Shown here: positions 24,650-34,267 of the stretch, one piece after another
Layout: every line of letters starts with the position of its first letter
Numbering within the stretch: position 1 is the stretch's first letter
DNA from: Bacilli bacterium
Lineage (GTDB): Bacteria > Bacillota_I > Bacilli_A > RF39 > UBA660
DNA: 64,000 bases
Direction of reading: 5' to 3'
NCBI GenBank assembly: GCA_900769695.1
Contig: CAAGHO010000018.1
Span: forward strand, 1 to 64,000
Position numbers and translations under genes: made by a program
Notes under the pieces: model-generated
What the model was told of the DNA's origin: nothing
Databases searched by the model: none
The model's input: only the letters and a program-made list of their open reading frames with translations

Positions 24650-25000
24650 TCTCATTTTCATATCAATTAATTCTACAAATCTTTTGGGATTTTCAATTAC
24701 CCTTTTGTAAAGATTAGTATGCTTTCTTATTTCTTTTATGAATTCTAACTCTTCACTTGCTACTGACATGCCATACTTTTCATTGGTATCAGCAACAACA
24801 TATTCATCGCTACCTAAGAAATAATTTATATCTACTTTAAAAACATCAGCGAGAGCAAGTAATGTTTCTAAAGTTGGAATTCTAGTTTCTTTTTCATAAC
24901 AACAAATACTAACTTTTGTTACATTAATTAACTTACCAAGTTCTTCTTGAGTCATTCCATTTTCTTTTCGTAAAGATTTTATTCTTCTACCTAAAAGCAT
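24647..25000 (-). CDS. XRE-family transcriptional regulator
   Basis: 117 residues. Helix-turn-helix in the first 65 residues (GMTQEELGKLINVTKVSICCYEKE, written in two parts: TQEELGKLINV and TKVSICCYEKE), then a short helical tail with no other known domain. Target unknown. Single gene with its own terminator. Confidence 0.9.
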   Translation of the reverse strand: MLLGRRIKSLRKENGMTQEELGKLINVTKVSICCYEKETRIPTLETLLALADVFKVDINYFLGSDEYVVADTNEKYGMSVASEELEFIKEIRKHTNLYKRVIENPKRFVELIDMKMR

Positions 25001-25086
25001 TACTTCACCTCTAATCTTTACTAATAGTATTGATAATTTTAATTATAAATATTACAAAAGATTTTGTGGTAAAAGTTAACTAATAA

Positions 25087-25437
25087 TTAATTTTGTGGTA
25101 TTTCTGATTCTCTAGAGTTATTCTTAGATGTTAAAAATGTAACTTTTTCAGCTACTACTTCTAAGATGTTTTTCTTAACTCCAGCTTCTTCAACAGCTCG
25201 TGATTGAACTCTACCCTTAATTCCTACAATATCACCTTTATGACAATATTCAGAAGTATTAATAGCAACATTATCCCATAAAATACAATCTACAAAGTCA
25301 GTATCATAAATTCCATCCATATTCTTAAAACTTCTTGGAATTGCTAAACCCAAATTGGCAATTTTTTTACCACTATCTGTCTTGTTGATTTTAACATCTC
25401 TAGTAAGTCTTCCTACTAATACAATTTGATTAAGCAT
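25087..25437 (-). CDS. ssb: Single-stranded DNA-binding protein, short
   Basis: 116 residues. OB fold with the SSB opening LNQIVLVGRLTRDVK and VDCILWDNVA. The start at 25437 follows AAAGGAGGAAGATT. The C-terminus ends ESEIPQN rather than the acidic DDDIPF tip that recruits partner proteins, and the Gly/Gln linker is missing. It may be a second, specialised SSB or a reduced housekeeping copy. Confidence 0.9.
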   Translation of the reverse strand: MLNQIVLVGRLTRDVKINKTDSGKKIANLGLAIPRSFKNMDGIYDTDFVDCILWDNVAINTSEYCHKGDIVGIKGRVQSRAVEEAGVKKNILEVVAEKVTFLTSKNNSRESEIPQN

Positions 25438-25527
25438 AATCTTCCTCCTTTCATGGATGGTATAATAACAAAAACTAAATTTAATAACAAATGCCACTTT
25501 TTAATAATTACACCCAGAAAAATGGGC

Positions 25528-25559
25528 AAAAAAAATAAATTCATTATAGCGAATTTATT
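25528..25559 (-). terminator. Terminator of the SUF operon
   Basis: AATAAATTC (25534-25542) pairs with GAATTTATT (25551-25559), followed by eight T on the minus strand, after sufB. Confidence 0.85.
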
Positions 25560-25603
25560 CTTTTAATAAGATAATTTTAAATCAAAAATTAAGTTTCATA
25601 CTT

Positions 25604-26917
25604 TTATAAATTTCTTTTAATTAACTGATTTAATTCAACAGCATATTCCATAGGCAATTCTTCTCTAAATCTATCCAGAAATCCTAATACAATTAATTCT
25701 GTTGCTTCTTCCTCACTTAATCCTCTACTCATTAAATAAAATAAAGTATCTTCATTTATTTTAGAAACAGTTGCTTCATGTTCAATATTACTTGAAACAT
25801 TACTACAAGTATTTACTGGAATGGTATCACTTTTAGAAATATCATCAAGAATTAAGGTATCACATTTAACCATGGCTTCACTTGATAAAGCTCTCTTTTT
25901 AATATCAACTTTACCTCTATAAGTTGCATTACCACCATTTTGTGCAATACTTTTAGAAATAATATTACTTTTTGTATTTTTTCCAAGATGAATCATTCTT
26001 GCTCCTGTATCTTGAATTTGTCCACTTTTCGCAACACCAATTGTAATACATACACCTGATGAATTGTCTCCTTTTAGAACACAACAAGGATATTTCATGG
26101 TTATCTTAGAACCAATATTTCCATCGATCCATTCCATTACGCCATTATCTGAAACCAAGGCTCTTTTAGTTACTAAATTATAAACATTAGTAGCCCAGTT
26201 TTGAATAGTAGAATAACGACATTTACTATTTTTTCCAACATAGATTTCAACAACAGCAGCATGAAGTGATGATTCACTATAGGTTGGAGCTGTACATCCT
26301 TCAACATAATGAAGAGATGAATTATCATCAACTATAATCAATGTTCTTTCAAATTGTCCCATGTTCTTACTGTTAATTCTAAAGTAACTTTGAAGCGGTC
26401 TATCAAGAGTAGTATTTGGTGGAACATAAATAAAACTACCACCACTAAAAACTGCTGAATTTAAAGCTGCAAACTTATTTTCATTCATGTTAACAATTTT
26501 TCCAAAATACTTTTCAACAATATCTTTATGTTCTCTCATTGCTTGTTCAATAGAAGTAAAAATAACATGTTTTTTTTCTAACTCTTCTAACATATTATGG
26601 TATATGACTTCACTTTCATATTGAACACCCATACCACCTAAATGTTTTTCACTTTCTAAAACACCCAAGTCGTCTAACTCATCAACAACTGGTTTTAAAA
26701 CGTTATTCCAATCACTTTCAATTTTTTTATCAGCTTCATTACTCTTATAGTAAATAATATCATCATAATTTAAATCTATTGTAGGTCCAAACTTTGGATT
26801 AGATTGATTTTTGAAAGATTCATAAGCTTTTAATCTAAAATCTTTGATCCAATCTTCTTCTTTTTTTATTTCAGAAATTTTTTCTACATTTTCTTTTGAG
26901 ATACCTACTATTTCCAT
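25604..26917 (-). CDS. sufB: Fe-S cluster assembly scaffold SufB
   Basis: Scaffold of the SufBCD complex. 437 residues. Beta-helix core with GGSFIYVPPN, HYVEGCTAP and the C-terminal ALFYL-like block TLFYLMSRGLSEEEA. The ATG at 26917 is chosen behind GGTGATAG; TTG at 26929 and GTG at 26926 are in frame but weaker. Last gene of the sufC-D-S-U-B operon. Confidence 0.95.
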   Translation of the reverse strand: MEIVGISKENVEKISEIKKEEDWIKDFRLKAYESFKNQSNPKFGPTIDLNYDDIIYYKSNEADKKIESDWNNVLKPVVDELDDLGVLESEKHLGGMGVQYESEVIYHNMLEELEKKHVIFTSIEQAMREHKDIVEKYFGKIVNMNENKFAALNSAVFSGGSFIYVPPNTTLDRPLQSYFRINSKNMGQFERTLIIVDDNSSLHYVEGCTAPTYSESSLHAAVVEIYVGKNSKCRYSTIQNWATNVYNLVTKRALVSDNGVMEWIDGNIGSKITMKYPCCVLKGDNSSGVCITIGVAKSGQIQDTGARMIHLGKNTKSNIISKSIAQNGGNATYRGKVDIKKRALSSEAMVKCDTLILDDISKSDTIPVNTCSNVSSNIEHEATVSKINEDTLFYLMSRGLSEEEATELIVLGFLDRFREELPMEYAVELNQLIKRNL

Positions 26918-26938
26918 ATCTATCACCAATTTCTATTT

Positions 26939-27364
26939 TTATTTTTCATATTCTTTTATTATATTTATAACAGCCCTACTAGGAAGAAGAGCACAAGTCT
27001 TACGATTAGGTTGAAGATATATCTCATCATAAACAAGTAATTCTCCAAGTACATCTTTATCATATTCTTCTTCATTGATCATATTTTGATAATTAGTAAT
27101 TATATTAATTGCATCACTTACTTTTTTGCCAATTAGACTCTTAATTATAATACTAGTAGCAGAAGTACATATTGCGCATGCTTCTCCATCAAAAACAATA
27201 TCTTTTACAACATCATCTTCTATTTTCATCATCATATCAATATTATCAATACATGAATCGTTATTAGTATTTTTCTTAATATATGAATTATCATCTACTA
27301 GTCCTCTATTAACTGGATTTTGATAATTATCTAATATTATTTCTCTTCTTATTTCTTTATCCAT
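26939..27364 (-). CDS. sufU: Fe-S assembly sulfur-transfer protein SufU
   Basis: Zinc protein that accepts sulfur from SufS. 141 residues. The three Cys ligands are seen in NDSCIDNI, GEACAICTS and RKTCALLP. It lies 0-1 bases after sufS and 21 bases before sufB. Confidence 0.95.
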   Translation of the reverse strand: MDKEIRREIILDNYQNPVNRGLVDDNSYIKKNTNNDSCIDNIDMMMKIEDDVVKDIVFDGEACAICTSATSIIIKSLIGKKVSDAINIITNYQNMINEEEYDKDVLGELLVYDEIYLQPNRKTCALLPSRAVINIIKEYEK

Positions 27365-28561
27365 TTATATCACCACTTTAAAAATATCTTCACTTCTTTT
27401 TAATGCTTCTATCAAAACATCAACTTCTTCTTTTGTATTATATAAATACAAACTAACACGACAAGTGTTTTTAATATTTAATTCATCTTTCAATACTTTA
27501 GCACAATGATTACCAGCTCTTATTGCAATATTATAAGTATTCAAATAAATTGAAGTATCTTGTGGAAAAACACCTTTAACATTAAATGATACTATTCCAC
27601 TTTTACTATTTTTATTATATAAAACTATATTAGGAATCTTCTCTAAGTTTTCTACTAAGTATTTTTTTAAGCCATATTCATGTTCATGAATTTTATCGAC
27701 TCCAATACGCTCAATAAACTTAATTGCCTCTCCAAGTCCAATCACTTCAGCAATTGGTGGTGTTCCAGCTTCAAATTTGATAGGAGTTTCTTTTAAAATG
27801 TAAGTTCCATCAACTTCAAAACTTTGATTCATACCTCCACCATATTTTAAAGGCCTCATTTCATCTAGTAATTCTTTTTTACCATATAAAATACCAACTC
27901 CTGTAGGTCCTGTCATCTTATGCGCAGAAAAAGCAAGAAATGAAACATTAGAATCTTGAACATCAATTTTAACATGAGACGCGCTTTGGGCAGCATCTAC
28001 AACAAAATAAATTCCTTTTTCCTTGCAAATTCTACCTATTTTACTAATATCCCTAATATCCCCAATTACGTTAGAAACATGAGCAACTGAAACAACCTTT
28101 GTCTTTGGAGTAATTGCTTTTAGTAAATTTTCAATAGTTAATTCATGATTTTCATCTAATTCAATATATTTAACTTTACCATGATGCTCTTCTTCAAGAA
28201 CTTGCCAAGGTAAAATATTAGATGCATGTTCTGCTTTTGTAATTAAAATTTCATCATCACTATTTAATTTGTATCTGAAAAAACCAAAAGCAACCATATT
28301 TAATGATTCAGTTGTACCACTAGTATAAATAATTTCATCACTACTAGAAGCATTAATAAAGCTTTTTACAATATTCCTAACTTCATCATATTCACGATTA
28401 GTAACAGTCGCATTATTATAGTCTCCCCTATGAATATTAGAAGTATATTCTGTATAATAAGAAACCATCTTATCAACAACACACTTAGGTTTTAAAGTAG
28501 TTGCCCCATTATCAAAATAAATTAGATTATTTTTAAGTATTGGAAAGTCATCCCTATTCAC
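27365..28561 (-). CDS. sufS: Cysteine desulfurase SufS
   Basis: PLP enzyme that takes sulfur from cysteine. 398 residues. PLP Lys in FSAHKMTGPTGVG, active Cys in RAGNHCAKVL, and FDNGATTLKP near the N-terminus. Middle gene of the SUF operon. Confidence 0.96.
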   Translation of the reverse strand: MNRDDFPILKNNLIYFDNGATTLKPKCVVDKMVSYYTEYTSNIHRGDYNNATVTNREYDEVRNIVKSFINASSSDEIIYTSGTTESLNMVAFGFFRYKLNSDDEILITKAEHASNILPWQVLEEEHHGKVKYIELDENHELTIENLLKAITPKTKVVSVAHVSNVIGDIRDISKIGRICKEKGIYFVVDAAQSASHVKIDVQDSNVSFLAFSAHKMTGPTGVGILYGKKELLDEMRPLKYGGGMNQSFEVDGTYILKETPIKFEAGTPPIAEVIGLGEAIKFIERIGVDKIHEHEYGLKKYLVENLEKIPNIVLYNKNSKSGIVSFNVKGVFPQDTSIYLNTYNIAIRAGNHCAKVLKDELNIKNTCRVSLYLYNTKEEVDVLIEALKRSEDIFKVVI

Positions 28562-28563
28562 AA

Positions 28564-29205
28564 TTAATCACCTTCATTTATATTTTTAATCTCTTTTTCT
28601 AAAGACTCTATATCCTCATTTCTAGAAGAACCATTAATTAAAAAACTCTTAATAAGTAAATCATAACTTATAGTTCTAGATAGCCCTCTACTCATTAAAT
28701 AGAATAAAATTTCATCTTTAAATTTACCAATATAAGCAGAATGAGATGATGAAACATTATAATTATCTATTAATAAGTTAGGTAGAATTGTACTATCACC
28801 ATCAACTAAATTTAAGATTTGATTTTCCTGATTACAAATACAATTATCGCTGTTTTTAAACACTTTTCCTGTAACATTAAAATCAAGTTTTTTATCAAAA
28901 ACATTAATACCATGATTATAAATGTTACTATAAGTATTTGAAACATTATGATTTACTAAAATATTATACTTATGATTTTCATAGTTTATTGTACTATAAT
29001 GATATTCTACCTTAGCATTATTTCCATTTAAATTAATAGTAATATCATTATTAATATTTATTCCATATTGATAAACTTTTAAAGTGGCATTTTCTTCTAC
29101 ATTATAAATAACTTCTTGGTCCTTCTTATCAAATAAGTGTAGTTCTTTTTCTTCATATTTAAAAGTAGTTATTTCTTTCTTAATATCTATATCTATTTTA
29201 TTCAT
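28564..29205 (-). CDS. sufD: Short SufD-like protein
   Basis: About 213 residues, half the usual SufD length. The C-terminal half of the family is kept: SSHSAYIGKFKDEILFYL and the MSRGL block, with His at the SufD position. The N-terminal helical domain and part of the beta-helix are missing or strongly shrunk. GTG at 29217 would overlap sufC by 11 bases; ATG at 29205 is the alternative used here. Confidence 0.85.
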   Translation of the reverse strand: MNKIDIDIKKEITTFKYEEKELHLFDKKDQEVIYNVEENATLKVYQYGININNDITINLNGNNAKVEYHYSTINYENHKYNILVNHNVSNTYSNIYNHGINVFDKKLDFNVTGKVFKNSDNCICNQENQILNLVDGDSTILPNLLIDNYNVSSSHSAYIGKFKDEILFYLMSRGLSRTISYDLLIKSFLINGSSRNEDIESLEKEIKNINEGD

Positions 29206-29206
29206 A

Positions 29207-29962
29207 CTAATCTTCACTACTCACTTCATTTGTACTATGATAGCCACTTCTTTCAGTTTCGATTGCTAAATCCATGCCACCTGTTTTTTCAATTTTTCCA
29301 TTATTCATAACATGAACATAATCTGGTTTAATATATTCTAAAATTCTTGGATAGTGAGTAATTATCAAAATTGATACATCTTTATTTTCTGCTTTATATT
29401 TATTGATATTCTTACAAACTATTCTTAAACTATCAACATCAAGTCCTGAATCTATTTCATCTAAAATAATAAATTTAGGTTTAAGTATTTTCATTTGAAG
29501 AATTTCATTTTTCTTCTTTTCTCCTCCAGAAAAACCTTTATTTAAATGACGATGAATCATATTACTATCAAACTCTAAGTCTTCTAGAGCCTCATCAATG
29601 CCTTTAATGAATTCAAAATAATTAATATTTTTACCAGTTAGCTCCTTTTTAGCAGTTTTTAAAAACTCACTGTTAGTAACACCTTCAATAACTGTAGGAT
29701 CTTGCATCGCTAAGAAGATTCCTTTTTTAGCTCGTTCATTTACTTCTAAATCTTTAATAGATTCTCCATTAAATAAAATATCTCCACTTGTTAATTCATA
29801 TTTGTAGTTACCCATTATTACTTTGGATAATGTAGATTTACCAGTACCATTAGGTCCCATAATCGCATGAACTTCACCATCATTAATACTTAATGATAAA
29901 CCTTTAATTATTTCTTTATCTAAATCTTTTACTTTTACATTAATATTTTTTATCTCTAACAT
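29207..29962 (-). CDS. sufC: Fe-S assembly ATPase SufC
   Basis: ABC-type ATPase that drives SufBD. 251 residues. Walker A GPNGTGKSTLS, signature FSGGEKKKNEI, Walker B ILDEIDSGLD, and the ITHYPRI switch. First SUF gene, 51 bases after the TtcA-like gene. Confidence 0.96.
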   Translation of the reverse strand: MLEIKNINVKVKDLDKEIIKGLSLSINDGEVHAIMGPNGTGKSTLSKVIMGNYKYELTSGDILFNGESIKDLEVNERAKKGIFLAMQDPTVIEGVTNSEFLKTAKKELTGKNINYFEFIKGIDEALEDLEFDSNMIHRHLNKGFSGGEKKKNEILQMKILKPKFIILDEIDSGLDVDSLRIVCKNINKYKAENKDVSILIITHYPRILEYIKPDYVHVMNNGKIEKTGGMDLAIETERSGYHSTNEVSSED

Positions 29963-30013
29963 ATTATCACCATTTCTATTTTATCTTTCTCTTTGTAAAA
30001 TTTTTGTATTATT

Positions 30014-30832
30014 TTAATACTCATCTAAAAAACTATATTTTTCTTCTCCTTTTCTATATCCTAGAACACATTCTATATTGACATTGTCTAAACTCTTAAA
30101 GATATTATAATCAATTCTGTCATTTTTCTTTTTTAATTCTCTAATTAGTTCTTTTACTTCTTTTCTTTTACTAGTAGTATCATCATTTTTTGCTATATTC
30201 TCAGTAAAGCGACAAGCACAATTTAAGAAAGTTAGATTATTGTAGTTTTTCCAAGAAATTATATCATCTTCTCTAACTAAATATAATGGTCTAATTAAAT
30301 CTATTCCTTCAAAATTTTCACTGTGTAATTTTGGCATCATCGTTTTTATTTCTGCTCCATAAAGCATAGAAAGCATTGTAGTTTCAATAACATCATTAAA
30401 GTGATGTCCTAAAGCTATTTTGTTACAACCTAACTCTTGAGCTTTTTTATATAAACATCCTCGTCTCATCCTAGCACATAAATAACAAGGACTTCTATCT
30501 ACTGTATCAACTATTTCAAAAATATCACTTTCAAACATATCTATATCTAAGTTAAGAGTTTTAGCATTTTCTAAAATTAGATTTTTGTTAACTTCACTGT
30601 ATCCTGGATTCATAACCTCAAAATAAAGTTCAAAATTAAATTTACCATGACGCTTTAATTCTTCTAAACATTTAGCAAGTAGAAATGAATCTTTTCCTCC
30701 ACTGATACAAACCATAATCTTATCATTTTCCTCAATTAATTTATAATCTTGAACAGCTTTTACAAATTTAGCCCAGATATCTTTACGATATTTTTTGATA
30801 ATACTTCTTTCGATTTCTTTATATCTTTCCAT
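30014..30832 (-). CDS. TtcA-family tRNA thiolation-like ATPase
   Basis: 272 residues. PP-loop CISGGKDSFLLA, the pair CYLC (DRSPCYLCARMRRG) and a later CAC, and GHHFNDVIETTMLS. This is the TtcA arrangement, in which Cys residues hold an Fe-S cluster for 2-thiocytidine formation in tRNA. It lies between a CsoR-type regulator and the SUF operon, consistent with a need for Fe-S clusters and sulfur. The true substrate in this lineage is not shown. Confidence 0.85.
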   Translation of the reverse strand: MERYKEIERSIIKKYRKDIWAKFVKAVQDYKLIEENDKIMVCISGGKDSFLLAKCLEELKRHGKFNFELYFEVMNPGYSEVNKNLILENAKTLNLDIDMFESDIFEIVDTVDRSPCYLCARMRRGCLYKKAQELGCNKIALGHHFNDVIETTMLSMLYGAEIKTMMPKLHSENFEGIDLIRPLYLVREDDIISWKNYNNLTFLNCACRFTENIAKNDDTTSKRKEVKELIRELKKKNDRIDYNIFKSLDNVNIECVLGYRKGEEKYSFLDEY

Positions 30833-30842
30833 ACTGCTTCAC

Positions 30843-31151
30843 CTAATATAATTTTTTAAACAAAGCCATTACCTCATCAATAACTTTTTCATCATCATTT
30901 TTTATTTTTTCAACAACACATGTGGATAAATGTGTTTTAAGTAAACAATTACCAAAACTTTGAAGTGATTTAGAAACAGCAGATACTTGAATTAAGACAT
31001 CATCACAATTACGATCAGCCTCAAGCATTTGTCTTATCCCTTTAATTTGCCCTTCAATTACATTAAGACGTTTTATTAAATCCTTGGTTTCTTTTTCAGT
31101 TCTATGTTTTGAACGAATACACATCTTACAATTCTTACATTCTTCTTTCAC
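30843..31151 (-). CDS. csoR: CsoR/FrmR-family metal-sensing repressor
   Basis: About 102 residues, all-helical DUF156 fold. The Cu(I) triad of CsoR is kept with exact spacing: Cys in RNCDD, His 25 residues later and Cys 4 residues after that (KTHLSTCV). An extra CKNCKMC sequence stands at the N-terminus. GTG at 31151 (after GGTGAT) is preferred over GTG at 31160. Its promoter carries the operator described at 31173-31189. First gene of the unit with the TtcA-like gene 10 bases on. Confidence 0.88.
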   Translation of the reverse strand: MKEECKNCKMCIRSKHRTEKETKDLIKRLNVIEGQIKGIRQMLEADRNCDDVLIQVSAVSKSLQSFGNCLLKTHLSTCVVEKIKNDDEKVIDEVMALFKKLY

Positions 31152-31167
31152 TGCAATCACCAGGTTT

Positions 31168-31196
31168 ATTATACACCCCTAGGGGGTGTCTGTAAA
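31168..31196 (-). promoter_or_regulatory. CsoR operon promoter with operator in the spacer
   Basis: On the minus strand TTTACA, 17 bases, TATAAT. The spacer holds ACACCCC-TAG-GGGGTGT (31173-31189), a G/C-tract inverted repeat of the type bound by CsoR and CstR, in a region otherwise almost without G/C. The repressor would cover the promoter, giving self-regulation. Confidence 0.85.
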
Positions 31197-31212
31197 TATA
31201 TTTTTTCAAAAG

Positions 31213-31238
31213 AAAAAGATAGAATCTAAGACTCTACC
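31213..31238 (-). terminator. Terminator of the 577-residue coiled-coil gene
   Basis: GGTAGAGTC pairs with GATTCTATC (two G-U pairs), followed by five T on the minus strand. Confidence 0.7.
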
Positions 31239-31248
31239 TTTATTTTTA

Positions 31249-32982
31249 TTAAGCGACCTTTTTTGTATATTGATATCCATCATCTTCGCCAAGATATCCA
31301 AACTCTATATTACTGTCTGAATCATTATTATCATTTTCTTTTTCTGGCGTAAATATTGTATTAGCTTCAGCTACAGCATTTCCTAAAGCTGTAATACCCG
31401 CAACTTGTTCTTTTAATGTTGTATTTTGTGTTTTTAAATGTTCTATTACTTCTGCTTGTCTAGAATTAGCTGACTTTAAATGATTATTTTCTCTAGTTAA
31501 TTCTGTATTATCACTACGGTATTTACTCATTGCTTTTCTTAGAGAAATGATTTCCTGTGTTTTTTCTGAATTATCCTCTTTTAAAATCTCATTAGTTGAA
31601 TTAAGAGTTTCTATTTCTCCTTCTTGTCTATCAATTATTTGTCTTTGTTTTCTATTTTCTTCTAATAGTTTCTTAATTGTATTAGTAGCATTTATAATAA
31701 CTGGATTATTAATTTGATCTTCTATATTTTCCTCATAATCATTATATTCTTCAGTTGGTGCAGCTGTCTCTTCAAATTGTTCATTATTTTGATAATCAAC
31801 ATTTTCTGTATTCTCTTCATTTGATGTTTCATTAATTATTCCTTGATTATCATCTTCATAATTGTTTTCATTACTTAGTTCTTGGGTAATATTCTCATTA
31901 TACTGATTGTTATTTTCCATAACTTGTTCATTTGTTTTTTCTGGTGTTTGATTATTTTCAATATCTAAATCAGCATTTTCTATGTTATTATCTGAAATTT
32001 GTTCTTCATTTTCATTAGATTCTACTTTTTCTTCTTGTTTTTCATCTGATGTTTCACTAATATTATCAGAATCAGTTGAATCATCACTTATATTCAATTT
32101 AATCTTCTCTTTTGGAATAGATGTTTCTTCTTTATTTTCCGTTGTTTCTCCTTGAGAATTATTTATATTTGGAAGAATTCCATCAATATTATCATTTCCA
32201 ACACTAGATATTTCTTGATCAACTTGTGTCGCAATATTATTTGATATCTGCTCATCTGCAGACTCTGAAATATTTATATTTGGTAATATTGGATCAGTAG
32301 TGTTAGAATTTTCTTCTTGAGATTGATTTGACATTACTGATTCTTGTTGTTCTGGTTGTTGAATATTATCTTCTTGTTGCATCTCTTGATTTGACTCTTC
32401 TTGGGCTTGATTTGCTGCATTTGCATAAGGATCATACTTAGAAATAGGACTACCAACAACATTTTGACTCATATAATAAGCCCCATTACTTAATCCTATA
32501 AAACTAAAATAGTTATTTGCTAAATTAACTCCACTTGCTGTGAATAAAGCAGCCTCTGAAAATTGATTATCAAAAACATAACTACTATTTGAACCCATTA
32601 CACTCTTCATTTGACTCTTTATAGTATCAGAAGTTTGAATAAGTTCAGCTGCTGATAATGGATCAGTTTGCTTACTAACAGCATCAACTACAGATTGAGT
32701 TGTAGGTTTTGCTTTTTCTACTAATAACAAATCATCAGATAAAACCTTAATATTTTTATTTTCAAAAGGAATTAAAACATTTCCATCCTTATCAATAAGA
32801 CCTAATGATGTATATGGAGCATGGCCTATTCCCTCCTTTAATATAGGTGTAGAAATAATATTACCATTTTTTAAAGTTCCATTTTCTATAAAAAAGTAAG
32901 TTTTACCATCATCAGTTTTTAAATATGTTACTTCAGTATCAGGAAATCCAGGGTCCTGAACTTTACCTTTCAATATCTCCAT
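31249..32982 (-). CDS. Large acidic protein with ordered N-terminal domain and C-terminal coiled coil
   Basis: 577 residues; not recognised. The first 90 residues look like a small beta domain (GKTYFFIENGTLKNG, GLIDKDGNVLIPF). A helical part follows (to about 190), then about 230 residues of Gln/Glu/Asn/Ser-rich disordered sequence and a coiled coil (about 430-550). No signal peptide or membrane span. The start at 32982 follows AAGGTGGTG. The plan suggests a cytoplasmic scaffold or linker protein. Confidence 0.65.
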   Translation of the reverse strand: MEILKGKVQDPGFPDTEVTYLKTDDGKTYFFIENGTLKNGNIISTPILKEGIGHAPYTSLGLIDKDGNVLIPFENKNIKVLSDDLLLVEKAKPTTQSVVDAVSKQTDPLSAAELIQTSDTIKSQMKSVMGSNSSYVFDNQFSEAALFTASGVNLANNYFSFIGLSNGAYYMSQNVVGSPISKYDPYANAANQAQEESNQEMQQEDNIQQPEQQESVMSNQSQEENSNTTDPILPNINISESADEQISNNIATQVDQEISSVGNDNIDGILPNINNSQGETTENKEETSIPKEKIKLNISDDSTDSDNISETSDEKQEEKVESNENEEQISDNNIENADLDIENNQTPEKTNEQVMENNNQYNENITQELSNENNYEDDNQGIINETSNEENTENVDYQNNEQFEETAAPTEEYNDYEENIEDQINNPVIINATNTIKKLLEENRKQRQIIDRQEGEIETLNSTNEILKEDNSEKTQEIISLRKAMSKYRSDNTELTRENNHLKSANSRQAEVIEHLKTQNTTLKEQVAGITALGNAVAEANTIFTPEKENDNNDSDSNIEFGYLGEDDGYQYTKKVA

Positions 32983-33118
32983 CTCATACACCACCTTATT
33001 ATATAAAGTATCATATCACATTTTTAATAACTTAACAATCACATTATTAAAATTTTTTCTAGTTAACGTTATATTGCTTTTTAGAACTCTTTTCGTTAAA
33101 ATATAATTGGTGGTAGTT

Positions 33119-33862
33119 ATGAATTACAAAAATAAATTAGTACTAGAGATGGGAATCTTTTTTATTATAGTCTTTGGCATTTTTACTTATATAGTTTTAA
33201 ACGAAAAAAAACACGTTGTATTGCTTCCCAAAATTGAAGAAAAGCTTAATAAATACATAGATAATAATTACAGTAAAGAAAAAATAAATTTAGATATAGG
33301 TAAAGCTAAATATGATATAAGTGATGAAACTTACAAAATAAAATTAACCAACTCTAAAAACAAAAATCTTTATTTTTATGTTAGTTATAAGAATAAGAAA
33401 ATAACATCTACTTATGAAAAAGATTATAAAGAAGGAAAAACTCTTTATAAAAACTTTAATAATACTTATCAAAAACAGGTAAAATATAAGAATAGTAAGA
33501 TTATTTTTCCAAAAAAACTTGATAGTTATCCTGCTACTGTTTATGAAAAAATAATTAACAATAAAATAAAAACTCTACCTATATATAACACTACTACAGA
33601 GTTAACTGTTAAAAATCATAATGAAGAAACACTTGTTAAAGCCATTAATAAATTTTACTTAAAAATTAAAAAACTTGGTTATAATCCCAAGGAATATAAT
33701 TTTACTATTGTTGATGAAAATGATCTTACTTTTATGGTAAAAGTGTCTAATTTAGATAATAATCTAATAGAAAATAACTTAAATGAAATAATACGTGCTA
33801 TAATAGATAATGATAAAAATATTATGAAGAAATATTCTATTAAATATGAATATTTAGCTTAG
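33119..33862 (+). CDS. Membrane-anchored hypothetical protein
   Basis: 247 residues with an N-terminal span (about 8-28) and a lysine-rich, probably extracellular beta/alpha part. No recognised domain. The start at 33119 follows AATTGGTGGTAG; TATAAT stands just upstream. It is 9 bases before the HIT gene and probably co-transcribed. Confidence 0.6.
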   Translation: MNYKNKLVLEMGIFFIIVFGIFTYIVLNEKKHVVLLPKIEEKLNKYIDNNYSKEKINLDIGKAKYDISDETYKIKLTNSKNKNLYFYVSYKNKKITSTYEKDYKEGKTLYKNFNNTYQKQVKYKNSKIIFPKKLDSYPATVYEKIINNKIKTLPIYNTTTELTVKNHNEETLVKAINKFYLKIKKLGYNPKEYNFTIVDENDLTFMVKVSNLDNNLIENNLNEIIRAIIDNDKNIMKKYSIKYEYLA

Positions 33863-33871
33863 GAGGAAAAA

Positions 33872-34267
33872 ATGAAAGATTGTCTTTTTTGTAAAATTAT
33901 AAATAATGAAATACCATCTTCTACTATTTATGAAGATGATTTAATTAAAGTATTTTTAGATATTAACCCAACTACTAATGGACATATGTTAATAATACCT
34001 AAAAAACATCATGTAAATGTTATGGATATTGATGAGGATGTTGTTAGTCATGCCCTTAAAGTAATTAGAGAAAAACTATATCCAATGCTTAAAAAAAATC
34101 TAGGTTGTGATGGTTTAACTATTGTTCAAAATAATGAGTATGGTCAAGAAGTAAAACATTACCATATTCATCTCATTCCAAGATATCAAGATGATTTAGT
34201 TAGCGATAGTTACAATAAAGAAATGCTTATTCCTGTTGAAGAAGTATTTGCTAGGCTTTCAAAATAG
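33872..34267 (+). CDS. HIT-family nucleotide hydrolase
   Basis: 131 residues. Opening CLFCKIINNEIPS, histidine triad HYHIHLIPRY. Hydrolyses or transfers adenylyl groups on small substrates. GGAGG precedes the ATG. Confidence 0.94.
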   Translation: MKDCLFCKIINNEIPSSTIYEDDLIKVFLDINPTTNGHMLIIPKKHHVNVMDIDEDVVSHALKVIREKLYPMLKKNLGCDGLTIVQNNEYGQEVKHYHIHLIPRYQDDLVSDSYNKEMLIPVEEVFARLSK

